DNA from: Bacillus sp. KH172YL63
GTDB taxonomy: Bacteria; Bacillota; Bacilli; Bacillales; Bacillaceae_B
DNA length: 64,000 bases
Assembly: GCF_011398925.1 (NCBI RefSeq)
Contig: NZ_AP022842.1
Coordinates: 4,126,001 to 4,190,000 of the forward strand
Direction of reading: 5' to 3'
This document shows positions 7,694-15,926 of this stretch, piece after piece; the stretch's first letter is position 1; the number at the start of each line of letters is the position of its first letter. Below the pieces are notes generated by a model. The model was not told the origin of the DNA, did no database searches, and worked only from the letters and a program-made list of their open reading frames with translations. A program made the translations under genes and the position numbers.

Positions 7694-8326
7694 ATGAATT
7701 GGACAAGAACATTACGACAAGGTGATTCAGGAAGTGATGTAAAGGAACTTCAGATCAGGGTTGCAGGATGGGCGGCAGGTTCCCCTTCCAAAACTCATGT
7801 GGCGGTCGATGGTGCATTCGGACCGGGTACGGAGGCTGCTGTGAAACGATTCCAAAGTGCATATGGTCTGTCGGCTGACGGTGTAGCCGGACCGAATACC
7901 CACAGCCAGCTGAACGCCCTTGAAGACAGTGATGGTTCGACGGTCCACTTTTCTTTCAGTGAATTCCACTCCAAGGACGGAAGCGGGTTCTCAGGAGGAA
8001 ATGTCGGCTCAACTCAAGTGAAGGAGAACGTGCGACGACTCATGTACAAGCTTGAAGCCCTCCGCAAAAAATTGGGGAATCCGCCAGTCGTCATCAACTC
8101 CGGTTTCAGAAGCATCGCCCATAATAAAAGCGTAGGCGGCGCTTCGAACAGCATGCACACCTACGGGATCGCAGCCGATGTCGACCCATCAGGACATACC
8201 CCTTCCCAAGTGGCAGAAGTCGCCAAGACATGCGGATTCAGCGGCATCATCAAGTACTCGACCTTCGTCCATAACGACAGCCGCATCGAATATCCATACG
8301 GCGCTGCGTCATATTACTGGGATTAA
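7694..8326 (+). CDS. Peptidoglycan-binding M15-type D,D-peptidase
   Basis: 210 residues in two domains. Residues about 8-75 are a PG_binding_1 domain (LRQGDSGSDVKELQIRV, then VDGAFGPGTEAAVKRFQ, GLSADGVAGPNT). Residues about 85-210 are an M15_3 metallopeptidase with INSGFRS, HTYGIAADVD and a late VHND His. It would cut peptide cross-links in the cell wall. There is no signal peptide: the protein starts MNWTRTLRQGDSG, as in phage endolysins. It is the first gene of a three-gene cluster with an amidase and a YvrJ-like membrane peptide behind the motif A promoter. Confidence 0.85.
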   Translation: MNWTRTLRQGDSGSDVKELQIRVAGWAAGSPSKTHVAVDGAFGPGTEAAVKRFQSAYGLSADGVAGPNTHSQLNALEDSDGSTVHFSFSEFHSKDGSGFSGGNVGSTQVKENVRRLMYKLEALRKKLGNPPVVINSGFRSIAHNKSVGGASNSMHTYGIAADVDPSGHTPSQVAEVAKTCGFSGIIKYSTFVHNDSRIEYPYGAASYYWD

Positions 8327-8348
8327 ATCATAAAAGGGGGAATGACTC

Positions 8349-8891
8349 ATGCCAATCATTGTACTCGATCCTGGACACGGAGGAACCGACCCAGGTGCAA
8401 CCGGTAATGGACTTCAGGAAAAGAATCTCACCTTAACGATCGGACAAAAAGTGAAGCAAAGGCTCGAAGCAACCTATATCGTCGATGTCAGAATGACGAG
8501 GGAAACGGATCGATACGTCGGATTATCTGAGCGTGCAGCCTACGCGAACAGTCTTGGAGCAGCTTACTTTGTCTCCCTCCACCACAATGCAGGCGGTGGC
8601 ACCGGCTTTGAAAGCTATATTTATCCAGGGACAGGTTCTTCTGAAACCGGCAGGCGCCAGGATGTCCTCCACGGAGAAATTATGACATTCCTCTCAGGTT
8701 ACGGCGTTCGGGACCGGGGCCAGAAGGAAGCGAACTTTGCCGTGCTGAGAGAAACGGCCATGCCGGCCATCCTGCTAGAAAATCTCTTTATCGACACGGT
8801 GAATGACGCGAATCTATTAAAAAATCCAACCTTCATTTCCGGTCTATCTAACGCGGTCGCAACAGGCATCGCCAAAGCGCTGAATCTCTGA
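8349..8891 (+). CDS. N-acetylmuramoyl-L-alanine amidase (Amidase_3)
   Basis: 180 residues, a bare catalytic domain. Zinc ligands are visible in DPGHGGTDPGA (His9), in the EKNLTL Glu and in SLHHNA; the catalytic Glu lies in ILLENLFIDT. It cleaves the bond between MurNAc and L-Ala. There is no signal peptide and no wall-binding domain, unlike host CwlC/CwlD-type amidases. It follows the D,D-peptidase by 22 bases, so the pair may act together once membrane passage is provided. Confidence 0.88.
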   Translation: MPIIVLDPGHGGTDPGATGNGLQEKNLTLTIGQKVKQRLEATYIVDVRMTRETDRYVGLSERAAYANSLGAAYFVSLHHNAGGGTGFESYIYPGTGSSETGRRQDVLHGEIMTFLSGYGVRDRGQKEANFAVLRETAMPAILLENLFIDTVNDANLLKNPTFISGLSNAVATGIAKALNL

Positions 8892-8934
8892 CAATCGTAC
8901 AGGCTTGCACATAATGATAAAAGGAGGAACTACA

Positions 8935-9087
8935 ATGGACTATTCCGTGTTCGTTCAACTGCTCGGAAATTTCGGATTCCCCATTGCCGTCACACTCTTC
9001 CTATTGGTAAAGCTTGAAAAGAAACTGGAAAAGCTTGAACACGCCATTCATGCCCTGTCAAAATCATTCAGCGAAAATGATAAATAG
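8935..9087 (+). CDS. YvrJ-family small membrane protein
   Basis: 50 residues. One transmembrane helix (FGFPIAVTLFLLVKLEKKLE, residues about 12-31) is followed by a charged, helical tail (KLEHAIHALSKSF). This is the YvrJ pattern: GFPIAVxLxLLxxxE then an LxxL repeat. In B. subtilis yvrJ belongs to the SigO regulon with oxdC. Start at ATG 8935 is set by AAGGAGG at 8921-8927. Its position after two lysins suggests, but does not prove, a holin-like role. Confidence 0.75.
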   Translation: MDYSVFVQLLGNFGFPIAVTLFLLVKLEKKLEKLEHAIHALSKSFSENDK

Positions 9088-9149
9088 CCTGTCATCCTTT
9101 CTGATCATTCTTCTTGGAATCTAGTGATTTCAAACAGGCAATATCCATG

Positions 9150-9183
9150 CCTCCTACATACACAATAGTAGGAGGTGTTTTCT
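9150..9183 (+). promoter_or_regulatory. Hairpin masking the ribosome binding site of the nucleoside hydrolase gene
   Basis: CCTCCTAC (9150-9157) is perfectly complementary to GTAGGAGG (9168-9175) across a 10-nt loop. The right arm is the ribosome binding site AGGAGGTG (9170-9177), so the folded RNA would block translation. No T-run follows, so it is not a terminator. Confidence 0.6.
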
Positions 9184-10137
9184 ATTAAAAAAATCATACT
9201 ATTTTCAGATACCGGCATAGATGATGCGATTGCCTTGATCTATGCCTTGAAAAATCCGGCCCTTGATGTGGTGGCGATCGTGAGCGGCTTCGGTAATACC
9301 GACAGAAACAAGAGCTACCGTAATGCTGAATATCTATTGAAGCTGGCCGGCAGGTCGGATATTCCGGTCATCGCCGGAAGTACCGGTCCTTTGAACGGGG
9401 ACGAGCCTGAATACTTTCCTGATATACACGGTGTCGAAGGTCTCGGACCGATTTTGCCGCCGGTGCCTGAGGAAAAGTACCGGTACAAAACCAATTTCAG
9501 TAAGCTGTTTAAATTGATTAAACATCGGGATGAGATTACGATCGTCAATGTAGGGAGATGTACGTCCCTTGCGATTGCATGGTTGCTGAGTCCTGAGGTG
9601 ATGGGATTGGTGAAGGAGACGTATCTCATGGGAGGTGCATTCCTTGTTCCCGGAAACGTGACTGAAGTCGCCGAGGCGAATTTCTTCGGGGATGCAACAG
9701 CAGCGGACATTGTGTGCAGGCATGCGCCGAACCTGACCGTGATTCCCCTCAATGTCACAAGGAAAGCATTGCTTACCCCAGGGGAGGTTGATTTCATCGC
9801 TTCTCGGGCAAGGACCCCGCTCGACCGCATCATCAAACCGCTCCTGGATTTTTACTACAATGCCTATCAGCAACTGGAGCCGGGGATTCCAGGGACGCCC
9901 CAGCATGATTTGTCCGCCGTCATGGCAGCGGTGCCGGTAGACGGACTCTTCACCTACGAAAAAAGAACAATCCGCGTCCAGCATGAAGGGAGCTATGCCA
10001 ACGGATTAAGCATCGCCGATTTCAGGCCCGGAAGCAGGGACTGCTTCGGGACAGACTGTTCACGGATCGCAGTCGAAATCAATGAAAATATTTTCACACA
10101 AAATGTATTAGACGTTTTAACAAAGAAAGCAGAGTGA
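9184..10137 (+). CDS. Inosine/uridine-preferring nucleoside hydrolase, probable ATT start
   Basis: About 317 residues. It hydrolyses the N-glycosidic bond of nucleosides. Family motifs are the Ca/ribose-binding FSDTGIDDAIALIYALKNP, the IVNVGRCTSLAI segment, the LMGGAF loop and EANFFGDATAADIV, with a C-terminal HDLSAVMAA (active-site His/Asp region). Start: a perfect AGGAGGTG (9170-9177) is followed after 6 nt by ATT 9184, giving xKKIILFSDTG. GTG 9175 overlaps the ribosome binding site and is unlikely. Monocistronic, with a terminator after it. Confidence 0.85.
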   Translation: MKKIILFSDTGIDDAIALIYALKNPALDVVAIVSGFGNTDRNKSYRNAEYLLKLAGRSDIPVIAGSTGPLNGDEPEYFPDIHGVEGLGPILPPVPEEKYRYKTNFSKLFKLIKHRDEITIVNVGRCTSLAIAWLLSPEVMGLVKETYLMGGAFLVPGNVTEVAEANFFGDATAADIVCRHAPNLTVIPLNVTRKALLTPGEVDFIASRARTPLDRIIKPLLDFYYNAYQQLEPGIPGTPQHDLSAVMAAVPVDGLFTYEKRTIRVQHEGSYANGLSIADFRPGSRDCFGTDCSRIAVEINENIFTQNVLDVLTKKAE

Positions 10138-10142
10138 TCCCA

Positions 10143-10178
10143 AAACATGAAGCCGCTTGTTCAGGGCTTCATGTTTTT
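10143..10178 (+). terminator. Intrinsic terminator after nucleoside hydrolase
   Basis: Stem 10143-10154 with 10165-10176 (AAACATGAAGCC and complement), ending in T residues. Confidence 0.85.
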
Positions 10179-10239
10179 CATTTACCCTGTATAGGACAAT
10201 CTACGACCCGGGAAGCCTTAGAGTAAGGAGGCGGTGCAA

Positions 10240-10338
10240 ATGGATACATTTGAAGTCATTTCTCTGATGCTCAGCTTTGGGATGTTTGTGATTGCCATCT
10301 TGAAATATAAAGATCATGATGAAAATAAGAATTCGTAA
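10240..10338 (+). CDS. 32-residue holin-like toxin-type peptide
   Basis: A tiny ORF, MDTFEVISLMLSFGMFVIAI then LKYKDHDENKNS: one transmembrane helix and a short charged tail. The pattern M-x-T-x-E-x-x-x-L-M-x-x-F-G is that of the 'putative holin-like toxin' family (type I toxin-antitoxin-like). AAGGAGG sits at 10225-10231, nine bases before the ATG, which makes translation credible. The following 100 bp could encode an antisense RNA, but none can be demonstrated by eye. Confidence 0.65.
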   Translation: MDTFEVISLMLSFGMFVIAILKYKDHDENKNS

Positions 10339-10442
10339 AGGGTTCGGGGGCTAAAACTAAAAATGAAGCTCACCTGAAACTGATGTTAATGCTTCCCTCT
10401 CCGTGGATGGGAATCAACAGCCGGGATCTGGACCCATATTAA

Positions 10443-10500
10443 AAAATCCGAACGATCTCCACATTCATCAACGAATGCGGAACGATCGTCCGGATTTTCT
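10443..10500. terminator. Long imperfect hairpin, bidirectional terminator
   Basis: AAAATCCG (10443-10450) through CGGATTTT (10491-10498) form a stem of about 24 bp with a few mismatches, with A and T runs outside. It serves the small toxin ORF and the converging dehydrogenase gene. Confidence 0.75.
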
Positions 10501-10522
10501 TTCTCTATGTCTCGTCCTCTTT

Positions 10523-11614
10523 TTATTCTTCCAATGAAAAAGACGTCAAATCCACCTTATACAACGTATCATCCTTCTCACGGGGGATGCCCCGGCCATC
10601 GGTGTTATTTGTGATGAAGTATAGGAAATCCCCTTCAACCCTTACATCACGGACCCTGCCAAAACCGGTGAGCAGTTCTGTAACTTTTCGTGTTTCACTA
10701 TCAAAAACTTTCACGCTTTGACCGGCCAGGGAAGCAAATAGAAGATCCTGATGCCACCGGTCGATACCTGACGGCGCCCAAGAAGGCTCTCCTGAATGGG
10801 CGAGCGGGGAAGTCATTGATTTGCTTCTTTCATCCCCTGTCACCTCCGGCCAGCCATAATTACTGCCGGCTTCGATCAGGTTGATTTCATCATAGCCGTT
10901 CGGTCCATGCTCTGTTTCGTACAGATTTCCGTCCTCAGTCCATACGAGGCCTTGAGGGTTTCGATGTCCGTAACTGTAGACGTAGGAACCCTTGAAGGGA
11001 TTATCCTCCGGAATGCTCCCGTCCAGATTCATGCGGAGTATCTTGCCGCCCAGGTATGAAATGTCTTGAGCATTTTCCTTTTCCGTTGCATCTCCGGTTG
11101 TGATATAGAGCTTGTGATCGGGACCGATCCCGAGCCGCCCTCCGTGATGATATTGGCCGCTTGGTATTCTGTCGAGCAGCACGTCTTCTTCGATCCATTG
11201 ATTTCCGGAACGCCTCAATTTGACCACCCGGTTGTAACTGTCCCCATCATCCTCGTACGTATAGTAGGCAAAGGCTTCCCCGGCTCCACCAAAGTCAGGG
11301 TCAAGTACAAATCCCAGCAGCCCTGCTTCCGGACGCTTGGATAAGGGTTGTGAAAACTTGGTCGTGACGAAGGACTTCTTACCATCCTTTACTTCGACAA
11401 TGCCTCCGGTCCTTTGGGTAAGGTAGAAAACATCATCCCATTTCTGGATCTCCCAGGGGATGGAGAGGTTGTCTGCGATGACGGTCGCCTCCACACTTGG
11501 CTTGATGGCTGATTCACTTTCTTCCTGCTGTACATTCTGCTGTCCTGATTGGCATCCACTGAGCAGTAAGAGCCCAATGACGATTATCCCGATTATAGAT
11601 TTACGGTTTCTCAT
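10523..11614 (-). CDS. Aldose sugar dehydrogenase-like lipoprotein (GSDH/PQQ beta-propeller)
   Basis: 363 residues. Signal peptide with lipobox LLLLSGC, then a low-complexity linker (QNVQQEESESA) and a glucose/sorbosone dehydrogenase beta-propeller. Landmarks are SIPWEIQ, RPEAGLLGFVLDP, YHHGGRLGIGPDHKLYITTG, YSYGHRNPQGL and EHGPNGYDEINLIEAGSNYG, as in YliI-type soluble aldose dehydrogenases. It would oxidise sugars at the outer face of the membrane with PQQ; whether the host makes PQQ cannot be seen here. ATG preceded by AAAGGGAG. Confidence 0.85.
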   Translation of the reverse strand: MRNRKSIIGIIVIGLLLLSGCQSGQQNVQQEESESAIKPSVEATVIADNLSIPWEIQKWDDVFYLTQRTGGIVEVKDGKKSFVTTKFSQPLSKRPEAGLLGFVLDPDFGGAGEAFAYYTYEDDGDSYNRVVKLRRSGNQWIEEDVLLDRIPSGQYHHGGRLGIGPDHKLYITTGDATEKENAQDISYLGGKILRMNLDGSIPEDNPFKGSYVYSYGHRNPQGLVWTEDGNLYETEHGPNGYDEINLIEAGSNYGWPEVTGDERSKSMTSPLAHSGEPSWAPSGIDRWHQDLLFASLAGQSVKVFDSETRKVTELLTGFGRVRDVRVEGDFLYFITNNTDGRGIPREKDDTLYKVDLTSFSLEE

Positions 11615-11668
11615 GTCATATCTCCCTTTAACAGTTTTTAACCAGTATGGACAACATGGGTATTTTCG

Positions 11669-12538
11669 TTACATTCTCTCTGGTTGAAGTGCCTCCTGGA
11701 TCGCTTTGGCGACGCCGTCTTCCTTGTTTGTTGCCGTGGTGATCGGGCAGAATTCTATAATCTGATCGAGGGCATTTCCCATCGCCACCGGTCTTCCAAC
11801 CACCTTCATCATCGAAAGGTCATTAAGGTTGTCTCCCATGGCCATGGCATCTTCCACTGACAGCCCTTTGTCTCGTAGTAGATTCTCCAGCGCCACACCT
11901 TTTTGTGCATCTATGCTGTTCACTTCCAGGTTTTCTTTACCTGATGAACTGATGGCAACGCCTGAAATGTTCTGTAATTTCTCGTTTGCTTCCGTTAATG
12001 TTTTCTTATCATAGGAAAAGACAAGGAACTTATATACTAGCTTTGAAGCATCTTCAAGAACGACTGCATAATCTTCGACAACCTGGATGTGGCCTTTTTC
12101 AAAGCGTTCCCTCGCAGCCTGTCTCACCTGCTCCCTGCTGATGTCCGGGTTGGCCGTCGTATAAATGTCGACAATGAGTTCGATCCCCATCTCTTCATCC
12201 TCTGTATACGTCCCCTGATCTGTATATATTTCGAAGTAGACGCCTGTTTCACGCAGGGCTGATGTGATATTTTTTGCCAGTGCATCCTCGATCGCCGCTT
12301 GATAGACAATTTCCCCCTCTTTATTTCGGACTTCAGCGCCGTTTGCACAAATGATGTCACAGGAAATCCCTGCGTCCGCTATGACGTAGCGGGCTTCTTC
12401 GTACGACCTGCCTGTTGCGACGATCACTTCTACTCCCCGCTCTTGTGCATCGAGGATCGCTTGCTTATTGGCAGCGCTGATTTCCTGCAACTCATTTAAT
12501 AACGTACCGTCCATATCTGTCGTAATACTTGTAATCAT
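11669..12538 (-). CDS. Cof-type HAD-IIB phosphatase
   Basis: 289 residues. HAD motif I is TDMDGTLLN, the Thr motif is VIVATGRS, and motif IV is AMGDNLNDLSMM; a C2-type cap lies between them. The family (YwtE/YkrA/YxeH type) dephosphorylates flavin nucleotides, sugar phosphates or pyridoxal phosphate. The substrate cannot be told from sequence. It lies 54 bases upstream of the dehydrogenase lipoprotein gene on the same strand and may be co-transcribed. Confidence 0.85.
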   Translation of the reverse strand: MITSITTDMDGTLLNELQEISAANKQAILDAQERGVEVIVATGRSYEEARYVIADAGISCDIICANGAEVRNKEGEIVYQAAIEDALAKNITSALRETGVYFEIYTDQGTYTEDEEMGIELIVDIYTTANPDISREQVRQAARERFEKGHIQVVEDYAVVLEDASKLVYKFLVFSYDKKTLTEANEKLQNISGVAISSSGKENLEVNSIDAQKGVALENLLRDKGLSVEDAMAMGDNLNDLSMMKVVGRPVAMGNALDQIIEFCPITTATNKEDGVAKAIQEALQPERM

Positions 12539-12697
12539 GTATGGTCACTCTCCTAGTCTGTATTGTTAATTTAGTCATTGTATCACGAAACATTCGGCAC
12601 TTTGTACTGAATAAGCTCCCATTTTATGAATACACCGGGAATATTAGGGTATGAGAATATAGAGAACGTTTGTCTTATAAGTCAGGAGGGTTTATTC

Positions 12698-14215
12698 ATG
12701 GGTAATCGTACATATTTGAACAAAGTTTTTTGGATTTCTGCCATCATCGTATCTATTTTGGTTGTGTTCGGGGCTGCTTTTCCGAAGCTTTTTGCTTCCG
12801 GGGCAAACGCTGCTTTCCAATTTACAACCTATTCGTTTGGCTGGTTTTATCTTTCTGCCGTCTTTTTCTTCGTACTCTTCCTTCTTTTCCTGATGGGGAG
12901 TAAATACGGGAAAATCCGTTTGGGAAAAGATGATGAACGTCCGAAATATCCATTTTTCACATGGATCGGCATGTTATTCTCGGCTGGATTCGGGATCGGC
13001 CTTGTATTCTGGGGGATAGCCGAGCCGATGAGTCATTTCTTTGAAACGCCGATACCGGGTGTGGAGGCGCAAACAGAAGAAGCGGCCCGCCTTGCCATGG
13101 GCTATTCCTTCTTCCACTGGGGCATCAGTCAGTGGTCGGTGTTTACGATTGTCGGATTGATCATTGCTTATTTTCAGTTCAGGAAGGGAGAGAACGGACT
13201 CGTTTCCACTTCCCTGTCCCCTATGATCGGGAAGGGAAAAAGGACGCAGGGAATCAAGAATACCATCGATATCCTTGCTGTCATCGCCACCGTCATGGGG
13301 GTTGCAACTTCCCTTGGGCTTGGGATCCTCCAGATCAACGGAGGGTTGAATGCAGTATTCGGCATAAGTGACGGCACCCTTTCTCAATTACTTATTGTGC
13401 TCATCTTACTCATCCTTTATCTCGCTTCATCCACCACAGGTCTCGATAAAGGGATCAAATGGCTCAGTAACCTGAATTTATCATTGGCCCTTCTATTGAT
13501 GTTGTTTGTCTTCATCGTCGGTCCTACCGTGTTTATTCTAAATACGTTCACACTTGGAATCGGCGACTATATTTCGAACTTCATCCGTTACAGCTTGCGC
13601 CTGACTCCATACCAGGGAGGCACCTGGGTACAGGACTGGACCATCTTCTATTGGGCATGGGTCATCGCCTGGTCACCATTCGTAGGGGCTTTCATCGCCC
13701 GGGTATCCAGGGGACGGACTATCAGGGAATTCATCATCGGGGTCCTGGTCGTTCCGCCGCTGATCGCCCTCATGTGGATTGCAGTCTTTGGAGGGACAGC
13801 CCTTCATCTTGACCTGTTCAACGGCACCTCGATTGCCGAAGGGGTGAATAAAGACGTGACGAGCGCCTTGTTCACGACCTACGGGGAGCTCCCATTCACA
13901 ATGGTTCTGTCCGTGCTGTCCATCTTACTGATCTTTACTTTCTTGATCACTTCCGCCGATTCTGCGACCTATATTCTCAGCAGCATGACGACGGAAGGGA
14001 GCATGAATCCTCCGATGGTAGTCAAGATTGTCTGGGGTGTGCTGATCGCGGCGATCGCGGCAGTATTGCTGCTTTCGAGCGGGCTTGAAGGCTTACAAAC
14101 CGCCTCCCTCGTTTCCGCGCTGCCTTTCACACTCATCCTCATCCTGATGTGTGTGACCTTATTCAGGCTTCTACGGAGTGAACTGAAGAAAAAGGACCGC
14201 GCCGCCAAGAAATAA
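12698..14215 (+). CDS. BCCT-family glycine betaine transporter (OpuD/BetL-like)
   Basis: 505 residues, about 12 membrane helices, secondary Na+-coupled uptake of betaine-type osmoprotectants. Family marks are the FSAGFGIGLVFWGIAEPM segment, HWGISQWSVF, and the conserved WAWVIAWSPFVGAFIARVSR followed by GRTIREF. Length fits OpuD (about 512). ATG 12698 is chosen because AGGAGGG lies at 12684-12690; the frame extends upstream to 12626 without a ribosome binding site. It has its own terminator. Confidence 0.88.
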   Translation: MGNRTYLNKVFWISAIIVSILVVFGAAFPKLFASGANAAFQFTTYSFGWFYLSAVFFFVLFLLFLMGSKYGKIRLGKDDERPKYPFFTWIGMLFSAGFGIGLVFWGIAEPMSHFFETPIPGVEAQTEEAARLAMGYSFFHWGISQWSVFTIVGLIIAYFQFRKGENGLVSTSLSPMIGKGKRTQGIKNTIDILAVIATVMGVATSLGLGILQINGGLNAVFGISDGTLSQLLIVLILLILYLASSTTGLDKGIKWLSNLNLSLALLLMLFVFIVGPTVFILNTFTLGIGDYISNFIRYSLRLTPYQGGTWVQDWTIFYWAWVIAWSPFVGAFIARVSRGRTIREFIIGVLVVPPLIALMWIAVFGGTALHLDLFNGTSIAEGVNKDVTSALFTTYGELPFTMVLSVLSILLIFTFLITSADSATYILSSMTTEGSMNPPMVVKIVWGVLIAAIAAVLLLSSGLEGLQTASLVSALPFTLILILMCVTLFRLLRSELKKKDRAAKK

Positions 14216-14220
14216 TCTTA

Positions 14221-14258
14221 TGCGCCTGAACCCATAAAAGGGACAGGCGTTTTTTTTG
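14221..14258 (+). terminator. Intrinsic terminator of the BCCT gene
   Basis: GCGCCTG (14222-14228) pairs with CAGGCGT (14244-14250), followed by seven or more T. Confidence 0.8.
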
Positions 14259-14346
14259 TTTCATATTTTATCTGGTAATGAAAGGGTTTTCACTTTCTGT
14301 TATAGAAGAATAGGAAAGATGAAGATTTTACTTAAGGGGGAGAAAG

Positions 14347-15660
14347 ATGAAAGCACTTATATCATTATCGAACAAAATCATGCAGCGCTATCTGCCTGAC
14401 CCATTTTTATTCGTGGTCATTCTGACGCTGGCCGTTTTTGGATTGGGGCTGCTTTTCACCGACAGCACAAGCCTTCAGATGGTTGAATATTGGGGGAATG
14501 GTTTCTGGAGCCTTCTTGCCTTTTCCATGCAGATGGTCCTCGTTCTCGTGACCGGATACGTTTTGGCCAGCAGTCCATTATTCAAAAAGTTCCTGGGTTT
14601 TCTTGCCGGGTTTGCGAAGTCACCCGGTTCTGCCATTGTGATCGTCACGCTCGTGTCGATGATGGCAAGCTGGATCAACTGGGGATTCGGACTTGTAATC
14701 GGGGCATTATTTGCGAAAGAATTGGCGAAACGGGTGAAGGGCGTCGATTATCGATTGCTGATTGCGAGTGCCTACTCCGGATTTGTTGTCTGGCATGCCG
14801 GGTTCTCCGGATCGATCCCGCTGTCGATCGCCACAAATGATCATCCATTCCAGGATCTCATCGGGGTCATTTCTACAAGTGAAACGATTTTTGCAACATC
14901 GACGCTGATCATTGTTCTTGCTTTATTCATCATCCTGCCAATCACCAACAGGATGTTGATGCCTTCTAAAGAAGAAACGGTCACCGTCGATCCTGAAATC
15001 TTCCATGAGACGGCTGCCTCACTCGAGAAAGCAGCGCTGACGCCTGCCGACCGCCTCGAGAACAGCAGGAGCCTGTCGATCATTGTCTCTGTGCTCGGGA
15101 TTGCCTTTTTATTCTCATACTTTGTTCAAAAAGGATTCGCCATCAACCTTGATATCGTCAATTTCCTCTTTTTATTTCTCGGGATCCTTTTTCACGGGAC
15201 ACCGAAAAGATTCCTGGCTAGCGTCCAGGAAGCCATTAAAGGGGCGAGCGGCATCGTCATTCAATTTCCGTTTTATGCGGGCATCATGGGAATGATGACT
15301 GCTTCAGGGCTTGCCGTTGTGATGAGTGAGGCCTTCGTGTCGATTTCAAACGACGTCACCTTTTATTTCTTCGCCTTCCTCAGCGCCGGAATCGTCAACT
15401 TCTTCGTCCCGTCCGGAGGCGGACAGTGGGCCGTACAGGCACCAATCATGCTCGATGCAGCCCAGACCCTCGATGCCTCTGTGGCCAAAACCGCCATGGC
15501 CGTCGCCTGGGGAGATGCATGGACCAACCTGATCCAGCCATTCTGGGCATTGCCTGCTTTAGCCATCGCCGGATTGAAGGCAAAGGATATCATGGGGTAT
15601 TGCGTGATCATCCTGATCATAAGCGGTGTGGTCATTTCAATGGGTTTATTATTCTTATAA
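14347..15660 (+). CDS. Short-chain fatty acid transporter, AtoE family
   Basis: 437 residues, about 11-12 hydrophobic segments. The family signatures SWINWGFGLVIGALFAKELA and VVWHAGFSGSIPLSIATND, and the C-terminal FFVPSGGGQWAVQAPIM and AWGDAWTNLIQPFWALP, are characteristic of AtoE/SCFA transporters for acetoacetate or butyrate. No catabolic CoA-transferase genes are adjacent, although a hydroxybutyrate dehydrogenase operon lies at 45.7-47.8 kb. GGGGGAG precedes the ATG. Confidence 0.88.
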   Translation: MKALISLSNKIMQRYLPDPFLFVVILTLAVFGLGLLFTDSTSLQMVEYWGNGFWSLLAFSMQMVLVLVTGYVLASSPLFKKFLGFLAGFAKSPGSAIVIVTLVSMMASWINWGFGLVIGALFAKELAKRVKGVDYRLLIASAYSGFVVWHAGFSGSIPLSIATNDHPFQDLIGVISTSETIFATSTLIIVLALFIILPITNRMLMPSKEETVTVDPEIFHETAASLEKAALTPADRLENSRSLSIIVSVLGIAFLFSYFVQKGFAINLDIVNFLFLFLGILFHGTPKRFLASVQEAIKGASGIVIQFPFYAGIMGMMTASGLAVVMSEAFVSISNDVTFYFFAFLSAGIVNFFVPSGGGQWAVQAPIMLDAAQTLDASVAKTAMAVAWGDAWTNLIQPFWALPALAIAGLKAKDIMGYCVIILIISGVVISMGLLFL

Positions 15661-15667
15661 CAAGGGA

Positions 15668-15698
15668 ATCCGGACGAGATTTTCGTCCGGATCTTTTT
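15668..15698 (+). terminator. Intrinsic terminator of the AtoE gene
   Basis: Perfect stem ATCCGGACGA (15668-15677) with TCGTCCGGAT (15683-15692), then C and five T. Confidence 0.92.
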
Positions 15699-15722
15699 AT
15701 TCCAGATGCTTTCTTTCACAAT

Positions 15723-15752
15723 AAAAAAGGCTGATCCCAGGAGAGGACAGCC
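15723..15752 (-). terminator. Terminator of the sda-like gene
   Basis: On the minus strand GGCTG (15752-15748) and CAGCC (15733-15729), with additional TCC/GGA pairing, are followed by six T. Confidence 0.7.
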
Positions 15753-15794
15753 GTTTATGTATAGTGTTCATTATACTCTATCATATTTACCTTT

Positions 15795-15926
15795 TTAGCG
15801 GACACTTTCCCTTCTCTCCAGCTCACCTTCCAGCATCTCTAAAAACTCTTCTTCCAACCCTTCCTCCTGGGCTAATTGGTAGATATTAGCCAATTGTTCT
15901 TCTGTCAGTTTCGTTAAAGATGTCAT
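15795..15926 (-). CDS. sda: Sda-like sporulation kinase inhibitor
   Basis: 43 residues: MTSLTKLTEEQLANIYQLAQ, then EEGLEEEFLEMLEGELERRE, then SVR. It matches the Sda helical-hairpin pattern: L-(S/T)-(D/E)-E-x-L, a Y and A-x-E in helix 1, L-x-x-x-F-(I/L)-E-x-(I/L)-E-x-E in helix 2, ending RR. Sda of B. subtilis (46 residues) blocks KinA autophosphorylation when replication is impaired. CAGGAG precedes the ATG at a good distance, and a terminator follows. No DnaA-box cluster was recognised upstream. A PAS-type histidine kinase lies 1.8 kb away. Confidence 0.75.
   Translation of the reverse strand: MTSLTKLTEEQLANIYQLAQEEGLEEEFLEMLEGELERRESVR

Noticed and set aside
7694..9087. Remnant prophage
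   Set aside because: Lysin-type genes are present but no integrase, terminase, portal, capsid or tail genes are in view, and terminators isolate the unit.
9334..9984. 216-codon minus-strand open frame
   Set aside because: Antisense to the nucleoside hydrolase, whose motifs are unmistakable; no ribosome binding site.
12640..12652. SigB promoter of the BCCT gene
   Set aside because: GGGTAT is present but no acceptable GTTT-type -35 lies at the required distance.
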